Shown here one piece after another: positions 53,016 to 61,199 of a stretch of DNA of 64,000 nucleotides. The stretch spans positions 496,001 through 560,000 of the forward strand of contig CAVSRU010000005.1 of assembly GCA_963730535.1 (NCBI GenBank), given 5' to 3'. Made by a program: the position numbers and the translations under genes. Every line of letters begins with the position of its first letter. The first letter of the stretch is position 1. The DNA comes from DASSUW01 sp963730535. GTDB lineage: Bacteria; Actinomycetota; Thermoleophilia; Solirubrobacterales; Solirubrobacteraceae. The notes beneath the pieces were generated by a model. It did no database searches and had not been told where the DNA came from. It was given only the letters and a program-made list of their open reading frames with translations.

Positions 53016-54017
53016 TCACGCAGGCGGGATCTGGCCGAGCGTCACGTGCGCGGTGCGCGCCCCCGCCTGCGCGTCCAGGTCGACCGGGACGCGGTCGCCG
53101 GGCTTGAGCTCGGCGAGCGCGACCGCGAGGTCGTCGACGGTCGGGACCGGCTTGCCGGCGACGCGGGCGATCACATCGCCGGGCCGGATCCCGGCGTCGG
53201 CCGCCGGGCCGCGGCGCACGACCGCGGCGACGAACGCGCCGCCCTGCGGGACCGACCGCAGGTCGACGCCGAGCCAGGCGCGAGCGGAGTTGGAGACCTC
53301 GCCCTTGTCGGCGAGCTGGCGCGCGATCGACTTGACCGTGTTGCTCGAGATCGCGAAGCCGATCCCGGACGCCGGCTGGCCGTTGCTCCCGGCGTTCAGC
53401 GTCGGGATCCCGATGACCGCTCCGGTCTCGTCCACCAGCGCGCCGCCACTGTTGCCGGGGTTGATCGGCGCGCTCGTCTGGATCAGCGACGGCAGCGCGA
53501 CGCCGTTGCCCTCGGGCACGGTGCGGCTGGTGGAGCTGACGATGCCCTGGGTGACGCTCGACTGCAGGCCGAGCGGGTTGCCGATCGCCAGCGCCAGCTC
53601 GCCGACCTTCACTTGCGACGAGTCGGCGAACGTCGCCGGCTGCAGGTTCGCGCCTTCCACGTCGATCACCGCGAGGTCGCCCTGCGGGAACGCGCCGGAG
53701 AGCGTCGCCTCATGCTTGGCACCGTCGGACGTCGTGACCCTGAACGTCCGCGCGTTGCCGACCACGTGGGCATTCGTGACGATGTGACCGCCGTTGTCGA
53801 ACACGATGCCCGAGCCGAGCGCGCCGGTGCGCTCGATCAGCACGACCGAGGGGAGCGCGCGCGCCACCGTGTCCTGGAAGCCGCCGGCGGTCCGGTCGGT
53901 GGGCGCCGTCAAGGGGGTCGGCGGTCCATCCTCGCCGCCGAGGGCGGGGACCGCGATCACCGCGGCGATCACCAGCACGGCCACGACCAGGATGAAGGCG
54001 GGGAGGCGTCGGCTCAT
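53016..54017 (-). CDS. HtrA-like serine protease with PDZ domain
   Basis: 333 residues. N-terminal membrane anchor at ~6-27 (PAFILVVAVLVIAAVIAVPA), then an S1C protease domain: catalytic His in HIVTNAHVVGNA (~82), Asp in FPQGDLAVIDVEGA (~115) and Ser in INPGNSGGALVDE (~189). A single PDZ domain is at ~235-330 (WLGVDLRSV, RRGPAADAGIRPGDVIARVA). It would face the outside and degrade damaged cell-envelope proteins. ATG 54017 gives a tidy anchor; an upstream in-frame ATG at 54053 adds 12 residues. Confidence 0.92.
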   Translation of the reverse strand: MSRRLPAFILVVAVLVIAAVIAVPALGGEDGPPTPLTAPTDRTAGGFQDTVARALPSVVLIERTGALGSGIVFDNGGHIVTNAHVVGNARTFRVTTSDGAKHEATLSGAFPQGDLAVIDVEGANLQPATFADSSQVKVGELALAIGNPLGLQSSVTQGIVSSTSRTVPEGNGVALPSLIQTSAPINPGNSGGALVDETGAVIGIPTLNAGSNGQPASGIGFAISSNTVKSIARQLADKGEVSNSARAWLGVDLRSVPQGGAFVAAVVRRGPAADAGIRPGDVIARVAGKPVPTVDDLAVALAELKPGDRVPVDLDAQAGARTAHVTLGQIPPA

Positions 54018-54137
54018 AAGTGCAACGTTGGATGGCACGTCGTACGCGCCCAACAGGAATCGCCGATCGCCCGATAACGAAGCAGGCCGCGGTCGATCAG
54101 CGCGATCGCGCCCACCGCCGCGAACACCGCAGGCCGG

Positions 54138-54383
54138 TCACGTAGACCGGCGCGGAACGGCGGCTTCACGTCGACTGGATCGACACTCACGCGATCGGGC
54201 GGGCTCGAACCAGTGACCTCCGCCTTCGCACGGAAGGACGTCGGCGAGCGCAACGCCGCGGCGCTCCGCAGCGAGGCGAGCGCTCGTCGCAGTCTGTAAC
54301 GGCTCGCGCGAGAACCCGCGTACGGCCTCGTGCCAGATGGCCTCGTCGAAGCGCACCGTCAAGCGGCGCGAGGCCGAAACCAT
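54138..54383 (-). CDS. Small protein with RHH-like N-terminus, 3' end replaced by tRNA-derived DNA
   Basis: 81 residues. The N-terminus RRLTVRFDEAIWHEAVRGF resembles a ribbon-helix-helix or antitoxin start. After about residue 50 the frame reads through the tRNA-Val 3' fragment (GGGHWFEPARS is a translated T-arm) and ends in an Arg/Ser-rich tail. The real C-terminus was probably lost when the segment integrated. It follows the upstream gene directly (TGAATG), as in a two-gene operon. Function unknown. Confidence 0.45.
   Translation of the reverse strand: MVSASRRLTVRFDEAIWHEAVRGFSREPLQTATSARLAAERRGVALADVLPCEGGGHWFEPARSRECRSSRREAAVPRRST
54201..54226 (-). other. Partial copy of the tRNA-Val(GAC) 3' half (candidate attachment site)
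   Basis: 26 bp identical to 55652-55677 inside tRNA-Val, in the same orientation. It runs from the 3' side of the anticodon stem through the T loop (GGTTCGAGCCC). Acceptor and D arms are missing, so it is not a tRNA gene. Repeats of a tRNA 3' half at this distance (1451 bp) are left by tyrosine-recombinase integration downstream of a tRNA. Confidence 0.75.
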
Positions 54384-54650
54384 TCAGCCTTCGCGGTCTG
54401 GCGCGCCCATTTCGTCGACGAGCGACGCGAACTCCTCGTCGCTTGCAGGGGTCACGCCAAGCCGCTCGTAGACGGCATCCATTGAGGGCGGCGGGCTGAT
54501 CTCCAGTAGCTGTGACGCGAGCCGGTCCATGCGGGCGGCGACGCGCTCGGCCTGTCGAGCGTTCAGCTCGTCCAGGCCCGACAGCGTGCGTGACACTCCC
54601 TCGAGTTGCTCCTCGAGCTGCGCGATCGACTCGTCACGCGGTTCGCTCAT
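54384..54650 (-). CDS. Small acidic coiled-coil protein, first gene of a two-gene unit
   Basis: 88 residues from ATG 54650 (MSEPRDESIAQLEEQLEGVS). The first half is predicted helical coiled coil (LSGLDELNARQAERVAARMD); the second half is acidic (TPASDEEFASLVDEMGAPD). TACCGT at 54657-54662 lies 6 nt before the ATG, as at other leaderless starts here. It lies inside the segment bounded by tRNA-Val repeats. Small size, acidity and tight pairing with the next gene recall a toxin-antitoxin layout, but no toxin fold is recognised. Confidence 0.5.
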   Translation of the reverse strand: MSEPRDESIAQLEEQLEGVSRTLSGLDELNARQAERVAARMDRLASQLLEISPPPSMDAVYERLGVTPASDEEFASLVDEMGAPDREG

Positions 54651-54809
54651 GACGCAACGGTACCGCGCGGCCATGACGTCGCTTCGGCGTTGCCAGCCGA
54701 TCTCGAACGCGCGCTCGACACGCTCGGCCTCGTCGGCGGCCGGCGCGTGGTGCATGTGCTGCTTCTCGTCCCGAGCGGAAGCCGGGACGTCACCGCGCGT
54801 GTGGGACTG

Positions 54810-55562
54810 CTAGGTGCGACTCGCCGCGGGCGTGGTCGCGTTGACGGCCTGAAGGATGAGCTGGGTCGCGGCGTCGGGCTGCGACACGTACGAAACGTGC
54901 GAGGCCGGCACCTCCACGATCGTCGCGTTCGCGCGCTCGGCCATGAACCGCTGGAGCGCCGGCGGGATCGCCTTGTCCTCCGTGCCGAGCAGGTACCAGC
55001 ACGGCAGCGTCTTCCACGCCGGCGGAGCCGACGGCGCACCGGCGAACGCGGCGGCGGCGTACGGCCGCTGCGCAGAGGCCATGACGTCCGCCGTGGCCTG
55101 GTCGACGTCGGCGGCGAAGGCCTCACGGAACGCGTCGGGGTCGAGGAAGAGGTCCGCGCCCTCGCCCCCTTCCGCGCTGGTGAAGGGCACGGGCCTGATC
55201 GAGGGACCCACGAGGCTGCCCTCGAACCTCTCGAGGAGCTCCTGCTGGCTCTCGCCCTCGTCGCACATCCATCCGTTGAGATAGACGAGCGCCTTGACCT
55301 GGTCGTTGCCGGTCGCGGCGGTCGAGATGACGTTCCCACCGTAGGAGTGGCCGACGAGCACGATCGGGCCGGTCAGCGTCCCCAGGAACTCGGCGAGGTA
55401 GGTCGAGTCGCGAGCGAGGTCGCGAAGCGGATTGGCGAACCCGATGGCGCGAAATCCTTCGCGCTGGAGAGCGCGAATCTGGGCGTCGAAGCCCGTTGCA
55501 TCGGCCCATGCCCCGTGGACAAGGACGATCGTCGGCCTGTTTTCGCCGGGCTCGGTGGCCAT
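54810..55562 (-). CDS. Alpha/beta hydrolase
   Basis: 250 residues. TIVLVHGAWADATGFDAQI (oxyanion), nucleophile Ser in IVLVGHSYGGNVISTAA, acid in YLLGTEDKAIPPALQRFM, and catalytic His in VEVPASHVSYVSQPDAATQ. The HGAWAD and GHSYGG pattern is that of the salicylate esterase/EstC-like group of small soluble hydrolases. It is the main cargo gene of the segment between the tRNA-Val repeats. Confidence 0.9.
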   Translation of the reverse strand: MATEPGENRPTIVLVHGAWADATGFDAQIRALQREGFRAIGFANPLRDLARDSTYLAEFLGTLTGPIVLVGHSYGGNVISTAATGNDQVKALVYLNGWMCDEGESQQELLERFEGSLVGPSIRPVPFTSAEGGEGADLFLDPDAFREAFAADVDQATADVMASAQRPYAAAAFAGAPSAPPAWKTLPCWYLLGTEDKAIPPALQRFMAERANATIVEVPASHVSYVSQPDAATQLILQAVNATTPAASRT

Positions 55563-55640
55563 GTCTGCTCCTCTCGCGCGCCGTGCGTCCTTGGACCGCC
55601 GTGAGCAGTCTCCTCCGCACGCCCAATGCGAACCTTTCAG

Positions 55641-55713
55641 TGGGCGATACTGGGCTCGAACCAGTGACCTCCGCCTTGTCGAGGCGGCGCTCTCCCAGCT
55701 GAGCTAATCGCCC
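55641..55713 (-). tRNA. tRNA-Val (GAC)
   Basis: 73 nt. Acceptor GGGCGAT pairs with ATCGCCC, D stem GCTC/GAGC, anticodon stem CCGCC/GGCGG with loop TCGACAA (anticodon GAC), T stem ACTGG/CCAGT with loop TTCGAGC, discriminator A. CCA is not encoded. Its 3' half is duplicated at 54201-54226. Confidence 0.96.
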
Positions 55714-55776
55714 GGGAGGAGGCGAAGCCTAGCAACGGGTGGGTGCCGTCGTTCGCTCTACGATGTAGCCGCCCTC

Positions 55777-55847
55777 GGCGCCGTGGCGGAGTGGCTACGC
55801 AGCGGCCTGCAAAGCCGTGTACACCGGTTCGATTCCGGTCGGCGCCT
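55777..55847 (+). tRNA. tRNA-Cys (GCA)
   Basis: 71 nt. Acceptor GGCGCCG/CGGCGCC, anticodon stem GCGGC/GCCGT (one G-T pair) with loop CTGCAAA (anticodon GCA), T stem ACCGG/CCGGT, discriminator U as required for Cys. CCA is not encoded. It is divergent from tRNA-Val with 63 bp between, and its 3' end is 2 bp from the convergent epimerase gene. Confidence 0.96.
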
Positions 55848-55849
55848 CC

Positions 55850-56824
55850 TCAGATCCAGCCCTGTTGACGGAAGTACGCCAGCGTGCGCTCGACGCCGGT
55901 GGCGAACGGCGTCGGGTTCCACCCCAGGTCGTTCCGCGCGCGCGCTGCCGTGGGGCGAGAACCCCGCTCGAGGAACTGGAGCACGCTTCGGGGGATCATC
56001 GGCGGGCGGTTGGTCACCTGCGCCACCCGCTCGCCCGCTGTCGAGACGGCCCGGGCGACCGGCAGCGGCATGACCCGCGGCACCTTCGCGTCGGGCTCGC
56101 TGGCGGCCACCGCTCGTGCGATGTCCGTGAGCGACTGAAATGACTCCGAGAGCAGGTAGCGGGCGCCGACCGGGGCCTGGGTCGCCGCTCTTACGTGGCC
56201 GTCGGCCACGTCTTCGCTGTAGGCGACCGCCATGCCCCCGGGCAGCAGCGCCGGGGTCTTTCGCTTCGCCAGTTGCATGAGGAGGTCGTTGAGCCCCTTC
56301 ACCAGGAAGGGAGCCGGCCCGTACAAGCCCGAGGGGTGCAGGAACACGGCAGGCAGGCCGCGATCCAGGGCCGCGGTGACGATCCGGTCGGCTTCCTGCT
56401 TGGACCGCTGGTAGGGCGTGTGGCCCGGGTTCGGGTTGATGACGGACTCGTCGAACTGCGCGCCGGGCGCCTGCACGAGCACGTCATCGGTGCTGGTGTA
56501 GACGAACCGCTCGACTCCAGCCGCGAGCGCCGCCTCGACGACGTTGCGTGTCCCCTCGACGTTCACCCGCGCGAACTCGTCGACGTCCCGGCGCCACTGC
56601 TCGGGTATGCCGGCTGCGTGGTACACCGTGGCGGAGCCCTCGAGCGCCGCGCGCACGGACGGCGCATCGGTCACGTCGCCGAACACGGGCTGCACACCCG
56701 CCGGCAGGACCTGTGCGCGCTCGGGGGAGCGCACCAGCGCGCGCACCTCGACCCCGTCGTCGGCGAGTCGCCGCGCGATCGCGTTGCCGACCTGGCCCGT
56801 GGCGCCTGTGATCAGGACGGTCAT
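55850..56824 (-). CDS. NAD-dependent epimerase/dehydratase (extended SDR)
   Basis: 324 residues. Cofactor motif VLITGATGQVGNAIARRLAD; active-site Tyr and Lys in TPYQRSKQEADRIV; upstream Ser/Thr in RFVYTSTDDVLVQ. The layout resembles dihydroflavonol reductase or 3-beta-HSD-like proteins. Start GTG/ATG at 56824 is 4 bp after the stop of the next SDR gene, so the two are co-transcribed; the product is unknown. Confidence 0.9.
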   Translation of the reverse strand: MTVLITGATGQVGNAIARRLADDGVEVRALVRSPERAQVLPAGVQPVFGDVTDAPSVRAALEGSATVYHAAGIPEQWRRDVDEFARVNVEGTRNVVEAALAAGVERFVYTSTDDVLVQAPGAQFDESVINPNPGHTPYQRSKQEADRIVTAALDRGLPAVFLHPSGLYGPAPFLVKGLNDLLMQLAKRKTPALLPGGMAVAYSEDVADGHVRAATQAPVGARYLLSESFQSLTDIARAVAASEPDAKVPRVMPLPVARAVSTAGERVAQVTNRPPMIPRSVLQFLERGSRPTAARARNDLGWNPTPFATGVERTLAYFRQQGWI

Positions 56825-56828
56825 CGTC

Positions 56829-57632
56829 TCAAGTCGGCCAGAAACGCCGCGCCAGCGGAAGGAATGCCCGTCGCGGTGTGTACCGGCCGGACACCGCGTT
56901 GACCTTGTTGAGGGCGCCGGGGACCACCGACAGACGGCCCTGCTCGAGACCGTCGATCGCCTCGCGTGCGACGCGCGCGGGGTCGATGAAGAGAGCCCGA
57001 GGCAAGCCCTCGATGATGCCGCCGAAATCCGTCTCGACCGGCCCCGGGCAGAGCGCGGTGGCGGTCACTCCCGTGCCGTGGAGATCGATCGTCAGGGCCT
57101 CCGTGAAGGTCAGCACGAAGGCCTTCGACGCGCTGTAGGTCGCCTGCTGCGGAACGGGCATGAACCCAGAGACCGACGCGACGTTCAGGACTTTGCCGCT
57201 GCCGCGCTCCACCATGCCCGGCAGAAACGCGCCGCACAGCGCCACCATCGCCTCCACGTTGAGCCGGACGAGTTGGACCTCGGTCGCAATCGGAAGCTCG
57301 TGGAAGCGCCCGCTGGTACCCATTCCCGCGTCGTTGACCAAGACCCCCACGACCTGCCCGCGCGCGGCCACCTCCGCCGGGACGCGGTCGCGGTCGGACG
57401 CGTCGGTGAGGTCCGCGGCGATCCACTCGACGCGAACGCCGTGCTCGCTGCTGATCGCGGCCGCCGTGTCGCGCAGGCGGTCGGCGCGGCGCGCCACCAG
57501 GGTGAGCGCGTGGCCCCGGCGGGCGAGCTCACTGGCCAGCGCGATGCCGATGCCCGACGACGCCCCGGTGACGAGCGCGGTGGTAGTGGGCTCCGCCCCG
57601 GCGTCAGGGGCAGCCGCTGCCTCCGATGTCAT
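56829..57632 (-). CDS. Short-chain dehydrogenase/reductase
   Basis: 267 residues from ATG 57632. TTALVTGASSGIGIALASEL (cofactor), LVNDAGMGTSGRF (NNAG variant NDAG), catalytic Ser in VASVSGFMPV, Tyr and Lys in ATYSASKAFVLTFTEAL. PGPVETDFGG follows. It is the classical SDR type, likely NADP-dependent given the Arg residues after beta-2 (VARRADRL). It pairs with the epimerase gene 4 bp downstream. Confidence 0.91.
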   Translation of the reverse strand: MTSEAAAAPDAGAEPTTTALVTGASSGIGIALASELARRGHALTLVARRADRLRDTAAAISSEHGVRVEWIAADLTDASDRDRVPAEVAARGQVVGVLVNDAGMGTSGRFHELPIATEVQLVRLNVEAMVALCGAFLPGMVERGSGKVLNVASVSGFMPVPQQATYSASKAFVLTFTEALTIDLHGTGVTATALCPGPVETDFGGIIEGLPRALFIDPARVAREAIDGLEQGRLSVVPGALNKVNAVSGRYTPRRAFLPLARRFWPT

Positions 57633-57801
57633 CGGCGCCCGAGCGTGTAGAGCGGGATCTCGCGTTCCATGTGTGTCACTCCGCGTCGAGGAGTTCAGCC
57701 CCCGGGGGGCCCCGGCCGACCCTAACCGGTTCACCCGACCCCGCCAAGGCAGCGCGCGGGGGAGCGCCGGCACGCGGCCTAATCAATCAGAGAAGCAGAG
57801 C

Positions 57802-57831
57802 TTGACAACCGTCCACCGCCCGGCGTAGCGT
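57802..57831 (+). promoter_or_regulatory. Leaderless promoter of the large membrane protein gene
   Basis: A consensus -35 TTGACA (57802-57807), 18-bp spacer, and -10 TAGCGT (57826-57831). The ATG at 57838 is 6 nt after the -10, so transcription would begin at or next to the start codon. It is the best promoter match in the window. Confidence 0.65.
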
Positions 57832-57837
57832 CAGCCA

Positions 57838-60264
57838 ATGTCGGCGCGGTCCCGGCTGTTGCTGGTGGCGACCGTCATGGGGATGGCCGGTACCGCCGTG
57901 CCTGCGGGCGCCGGCGTTGCCAACCGCACGCTCGCGCTGCCCGACCTACCGACCCGCCAGGTCGAGGTCCCGTTCGGCCGCAACGCTGACAAGACCGTCC
58001 GAGAGGGCGCGGTGACGCTCGTGGTGCGCAACCGGACGAACGCCCGGCGAGCGGTCCGCATCCGCTACGCGCCCAAGGCCCGCCAGTGGTTCACGGTCGT
58101 CGCGGACGGGCACTCGCGGATCGACTCGGTCGACGACCGTGGCATCGCAGGCCGGTGGGGGATGGCGGTCACCGTCCCGCAGCGCGACATCGCGACGTTG
58201 AGCGTGACGTTCACCGGCAAGGACCCCAACACCACGCCCGAGCAGGCCGCTGGGCGCTTCATCGTGACGGCCGAGCGGCCCAAGAGCCATCGGATCGTCG
58301 GGGGGCCGCTGGTGATCGCCGTCTCCGGCGTCCGCGCTGAGGAGCGCAGCGTGACCATCGCTCCCGAGTCGGTCACCCTGCCATTGACTCTCAACCAGCC
58401 GCAGGCGCGGTGGCCGGAGCTGCGCGAGCCTCTCAAGATCGACCAGCGCAGCCATGGAGAGGCGTTCGTGGATCTGCGCGGCCCGGGAGCCGCCGCGCTG
58501 TCCGGGAATGGCAGCACGGAGATCCAGACCGTGCTCCGCCGTGAGGACGGTGAGAGCGTCCAGGTCACACTCGGGATCACGTCGCTCCCGGACAACGTGG
58601 CGCAGCTCGTACTGCCCCGCGGCGATCTCGAGATCAGCGAGCCTGGGAAATACATCGGCACGCTGCCGTTAGGCTCCGGCGAGTCAGCGCCGAGCGTAGA
58701 GCTGGTGGTCGAGGCCAAGGAATGGTGGGGCTGGGCGGTTCTGGCCGTGGTCATCGGTGTTGTCCTCGGCCGGATGGTCCCGCCGTTCCTGCGGCGTGAG
58801 CGCGTCCGCCGGCGCGGGAGGGACGCGATCGCCGACGCAATCCGGCTGTACGGAACCGCTCGCCGAGGTCGCGCCGAAGCGGCCTCCTACGACCTGGACT
58901 GGCTCATCGCACCCGGGCGCTGGCAGCTCGGCGGTGTGTTCAGCCGCCCGCAGGATGCGCCCGCCTTGCTGCTGCGCGACCTGACCGAGCAGCCGAGTGG
59001 CGAGCTGCTCGACAGCGCAGTGAACAACGCCCGCGGGCTCAGGACGCGCGTCGAGCGGTGGGCGCAGGTCGAGCGCGCGGCCCGCGACCTGCTCGGCGAG
59101 CTGGAGGGCCGCGCCGCCCGCCGAGGACGTCGGCTGCCGACCGACTCGTACGTCGGTGCCGACGACGCGTACGAGTACGTGCCTGAAGACTACGTCGGGA
59201 CGTGGTCGGTCGTCGGTGCCGCTGTGGCGGCGTTCGCGGCAACCGTCGCGATCTTCGACTTCGGTTCGCTCACCTGGATCGTGGTGACGGCCATCCTCGC
59301 GCTGGTGATCGCTGTCGCCGTCGACACGCTCGCGACGCGGCGCCGGGAACGGCGTCCTCGCCAGTTCTCCACGATGGTCAAGACGGACGCCTATCGCGTC
59401 CTCGATGCCCTCGGTGAAGAGGTCGAGGTGGTCGACGAGGCACACCCGAGCGACGATGAGAAGCAGGAGCTCAAGAAAGGAGCCGAACGGTGCCTTCGCG
59501 CGGATCGCGAGCGCAGGCTCGTGCGCTTGGCGACCGAGCTCTGGCGCCGGCACGACCGGCTCGACGGGCGCCGCTTGCCCACCGAGGCGACCCAAGCTCG
59601 CGCGGAGCTCGAGATCGAGAACCTGTGGCCGGTGAAGGCTCCTGCGTCGCCCGACGCTCCCCTCGACGAGCTCGATCCGGAGCTCCGAGACGTCAGCACG
59701 TTTAGAACGCTCTCGCGCAAGCTCCAGCGCGCGAACGACGACCTCAAGACGCTCCAGCGGCGATACCCGCCGTTCGGGAATCCCTCTGCGGCGTTGCTGC
59801 GAACCGCGCTCGATCGCGTCGTCGCCTACGGCCTGTGGGTCGTGGAAGCCCTGTGGCGCTCCGTGACACGGCTCGTGGTCGCGCTCATCCGCGCCGTGTT
59901 GAGCGTCCCCGTCTGGATCGCCCGGAGGATCCTCGGCCTCGGGCGCGGCTGGTTCGCCGTGGCGCAGACGTTCTCGCTGCTGCTGACGCTGTCGGTGCCG
60001 GTCATCGTCTACATCCTCACGCTCTACAGCGACACGTGGGGCTCACCGCTGGACGTGCTCACAGCATTCGCCGCGGGCTTCGCCGGCAAGATTGCGCTCG
60101 ACTTCGGCACGACCGTAAGACTCCCCCAGTTCGGGTCTCGGCAGCCCGCGACCGACGCGGGCTCGCCGCCGGACGTCGTCGAGGCGGCGCCGGCGTCGCC
60201 GCCGAGCGGGCCGAACGGCGACACGGCCGGCGCACCGGGAACGGCCGGCGCGGCGACCAGCTGA
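57838..60264 (+). CDS. Large multi-domain membrane protein of unknown function
   Basis: 808 residues. Signal peptide at ~1-25 (MSARSRLLLVATVMGMAGTA, cleavage after AGA). Residues ~26-290 are an extracellular beta-rich region with no known fold recognised. TM1 is at ~296-316 (WWGWAVLAVVIGVVLGRMVP). A cytoplasmic helical part (~320-450) is followed by a hairpin of two membrane helices (~457-500: VVGAAVAAFAATVAIFDFG, then WIVVTAILALVIAVAVDTLA). A second cytoplasmic helical part with charged residues (~505-640) leads to an amphipathic stretch and a final membrane region (~655-760), ending in a Pro/Ala-rich tail. The signal peptide and promoter fix the ATG. No enzyme motif is seen; a sensor, channel or envelope role is possible. 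Confidence 0.8.
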   Translation: MSARSRLLLVATVMGMAGTAVPAGAGVANRTLALPDLPTRQVEVPFGRNADKTVREGAVTLVVRNRTNARRAVRIRYAPKARQWFTVVADGHSRIDSVDDRGIAGRWGMAVTVPQRDIATLSVTFTGKDPNTTPEQAAGRFIVTAERPKSHRIVGGPLVIAVSGVRAEERSVTIAPESVTLPLTLNQPQARWPELREPLKIDQRSHGEAFVDLRGPGAAALSGNGSTEIQTVLRREDGESVQVTLGITSLPDNVAQLVLPRGDLEISEPGKYIGTLPLGSGESAPSVELVVEAKEWWGWAVLAVVIGVVLGRMVPPFLRRERVRRRGRDAIADAIRLYGTARRGRAEAASYDLDWLIAPGRWQLGGVFSRPQDAPALLLRDLTEQPSGELLDSAVNNARGLRTRVERWAQVERAARDLLGELEGRAARRGRRLPTDSYVGADDAYEYVPEDYVGTWSVVGAAVAAFAATVAIFDFGSLTWIVVTAILALVIAVAVDTLATRRRERRPRQFSTMVKTDAYRVLDALGEEVEVVDEAHPSDDEKQELKKGAERCLRADRERRLVRLATELWRRHDRLDGRRLPTEATQARAELEIENLWPVKAPASPDAPLDELDPELRDVSTFRTLSRKLQRANDDLKTLQRRYPPFGNPSAALLRTALDRVVAYGLWVVEALWRSVTRLVVALIRAVLSVPVWIARRILGLGRGWFAVAQTFSLLLTLSVPVIVYILTLYSDTWGSPLDVLTAFAAGFAGKIALDFGTTVRLPQFGSRQPATDAGSPPDVVEAAPASPPSGPNGDTAGAPGTAGAATS

Positions 60265-60285
60265 GGGCGCGGTAGCCTGCCGCGG

Positions 60286-60897
60286 GTGCCGGGACCCGAC
60301 GTCTATGCGTCCGCGCCGGCCGGCTGGCGGACTCGGGTCGGGTCGGCGGCTGCCGCCCGGGCTCGGGCGCGGCGGCACGCGCAGTTCGTATCTCGGATGC
60401 GGCCGGACCCGGGGACGCGGATCGTGGATGTCGGCTGTGGGCCGCTCGGGCTGCGGGCGTTCGCTCCCGAGCTGGACGTCACGGGCGTCGATCTCGAGGA
60501 CCGGCCGCAGTATCCCGGGCCCTTCGTGCAGGCCGACGCGACGCGGCGGCTGCCGTTCGAGGACGGGGCGTTCGACCTCGCGTACTCGAACAGCCTGATC
60601 GAGCACCTGCCGCCCGCCGACCGCGCGGCCTTCGCGGCGGAGGTGAAGCGGGTGGCGCGACGGTGGTGGGTGCAGACTCCCGCCTTCGGCTTCCCGCTCG
60701 AGCCCCACGCGCTGCTGCCGTTCGCGCACTGGCTCCCGCCCGCGCTGCGCCGGCCCTACTGGCGTCTCGGGGTCGCCGGCGACTGGGAGGAGATCAGCCT
60801 GCTGCGGCGCGGGGACCTCGCGGCGCTGTTCGGGGAGCCCGTGATGGCCGAGCGGCTCGGGCCGCTCGCGAAGAGCTGGATCGCGGTGCGGGCGTAG
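60286..60897 (+). CDS. SAM-dependent methyltransferase
   Basis: 203 residues from GTG 60286. Class I Rossmann motif I is in TRIVDVGCGPLGLRAFAPEL, motif II in VTGVDLEDRPQY, and the Methyltransf_11-type AYSNSLIEHLPPADR follows. Target unknown. It begins 21 bp after the large membrane protein gene and may be co-transcribed with it and the next two genes. Confidence 0.86.
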   Translation: MPGPDVYASAPAGWRTRVGSAAAARARARRHAQFVSRMRPDPGTRIVDVGCGPLGLRAFAPELDVTGVDLEDRPQYPGPFVQADATRRLPFEDGAFDLAYSNSLIEHLPPADRAAFAAEVKRVARRWWVQTPAFGFPLEPHALLPFAHWLPPALRRPYWRLGVAGDWEEISLLRRGDLAALFGEPVMAERLGPLAKSWIAVRA

Positions 60898-60908
60898 CAT
60901 TTCGAGCG

Positions 60909-61199
60909 ATGGAAGTGACGGTCGCGGCCACGGTCTGGGGTCTGTTCTCCGCGTTCCTGATCCTCCCGCTGCTCGGGCTCCCGCGGCTCGTGCAGCGCAC
61001 GGCGGGCACGCTGCTGGCCGCCGAGCTCGTCGCCTTCGGGATCTGGCACTTCGGCAGCGAGGGCTGCGCGGCGCGTCCGTGTGCCCCGTTCGCGGAGACC
61101 GGGCGCACGGCCGCGTCGCTCGACATCCCGCTGCTGTCGCTCGCCCTGCTGGCGTTCGCCATGATTCTCGGCGTGCGCATCTGGAGGCTGCATCGGTGA
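60909..61199 (+). CDS. Small multi-pass membrane protein
   Basis: 96 residues from ATG 60909. Three hydrophobic helices: VAATVWGLFSAFLILPLLGL, LLAAELVAFGIWHFG and IPLLSLALLAFAMILGVRIW. A Cys pair (GCAARPCAP) lies in the loop between helices 2 and 3. Starts 11 bp after the methyltransferase and its TGA overlaps the next GTG. Function unknown. Confidence 0.72.
   Translation: MEVTVAATVWGLFSAFLILPLLGLPRLVQRTAGTLLAAELVAFGIWHFGSEGCAARPCAPFAETGRTAASLDIPLLSLALLAFAMILGVRIWRLHR

Noticed and set aside
54201..54226. A second tRNA-Val gene
   Set aside because: Only the anticodon 3' side, variable loop and T arm are present; no acceptor or D arm can form.
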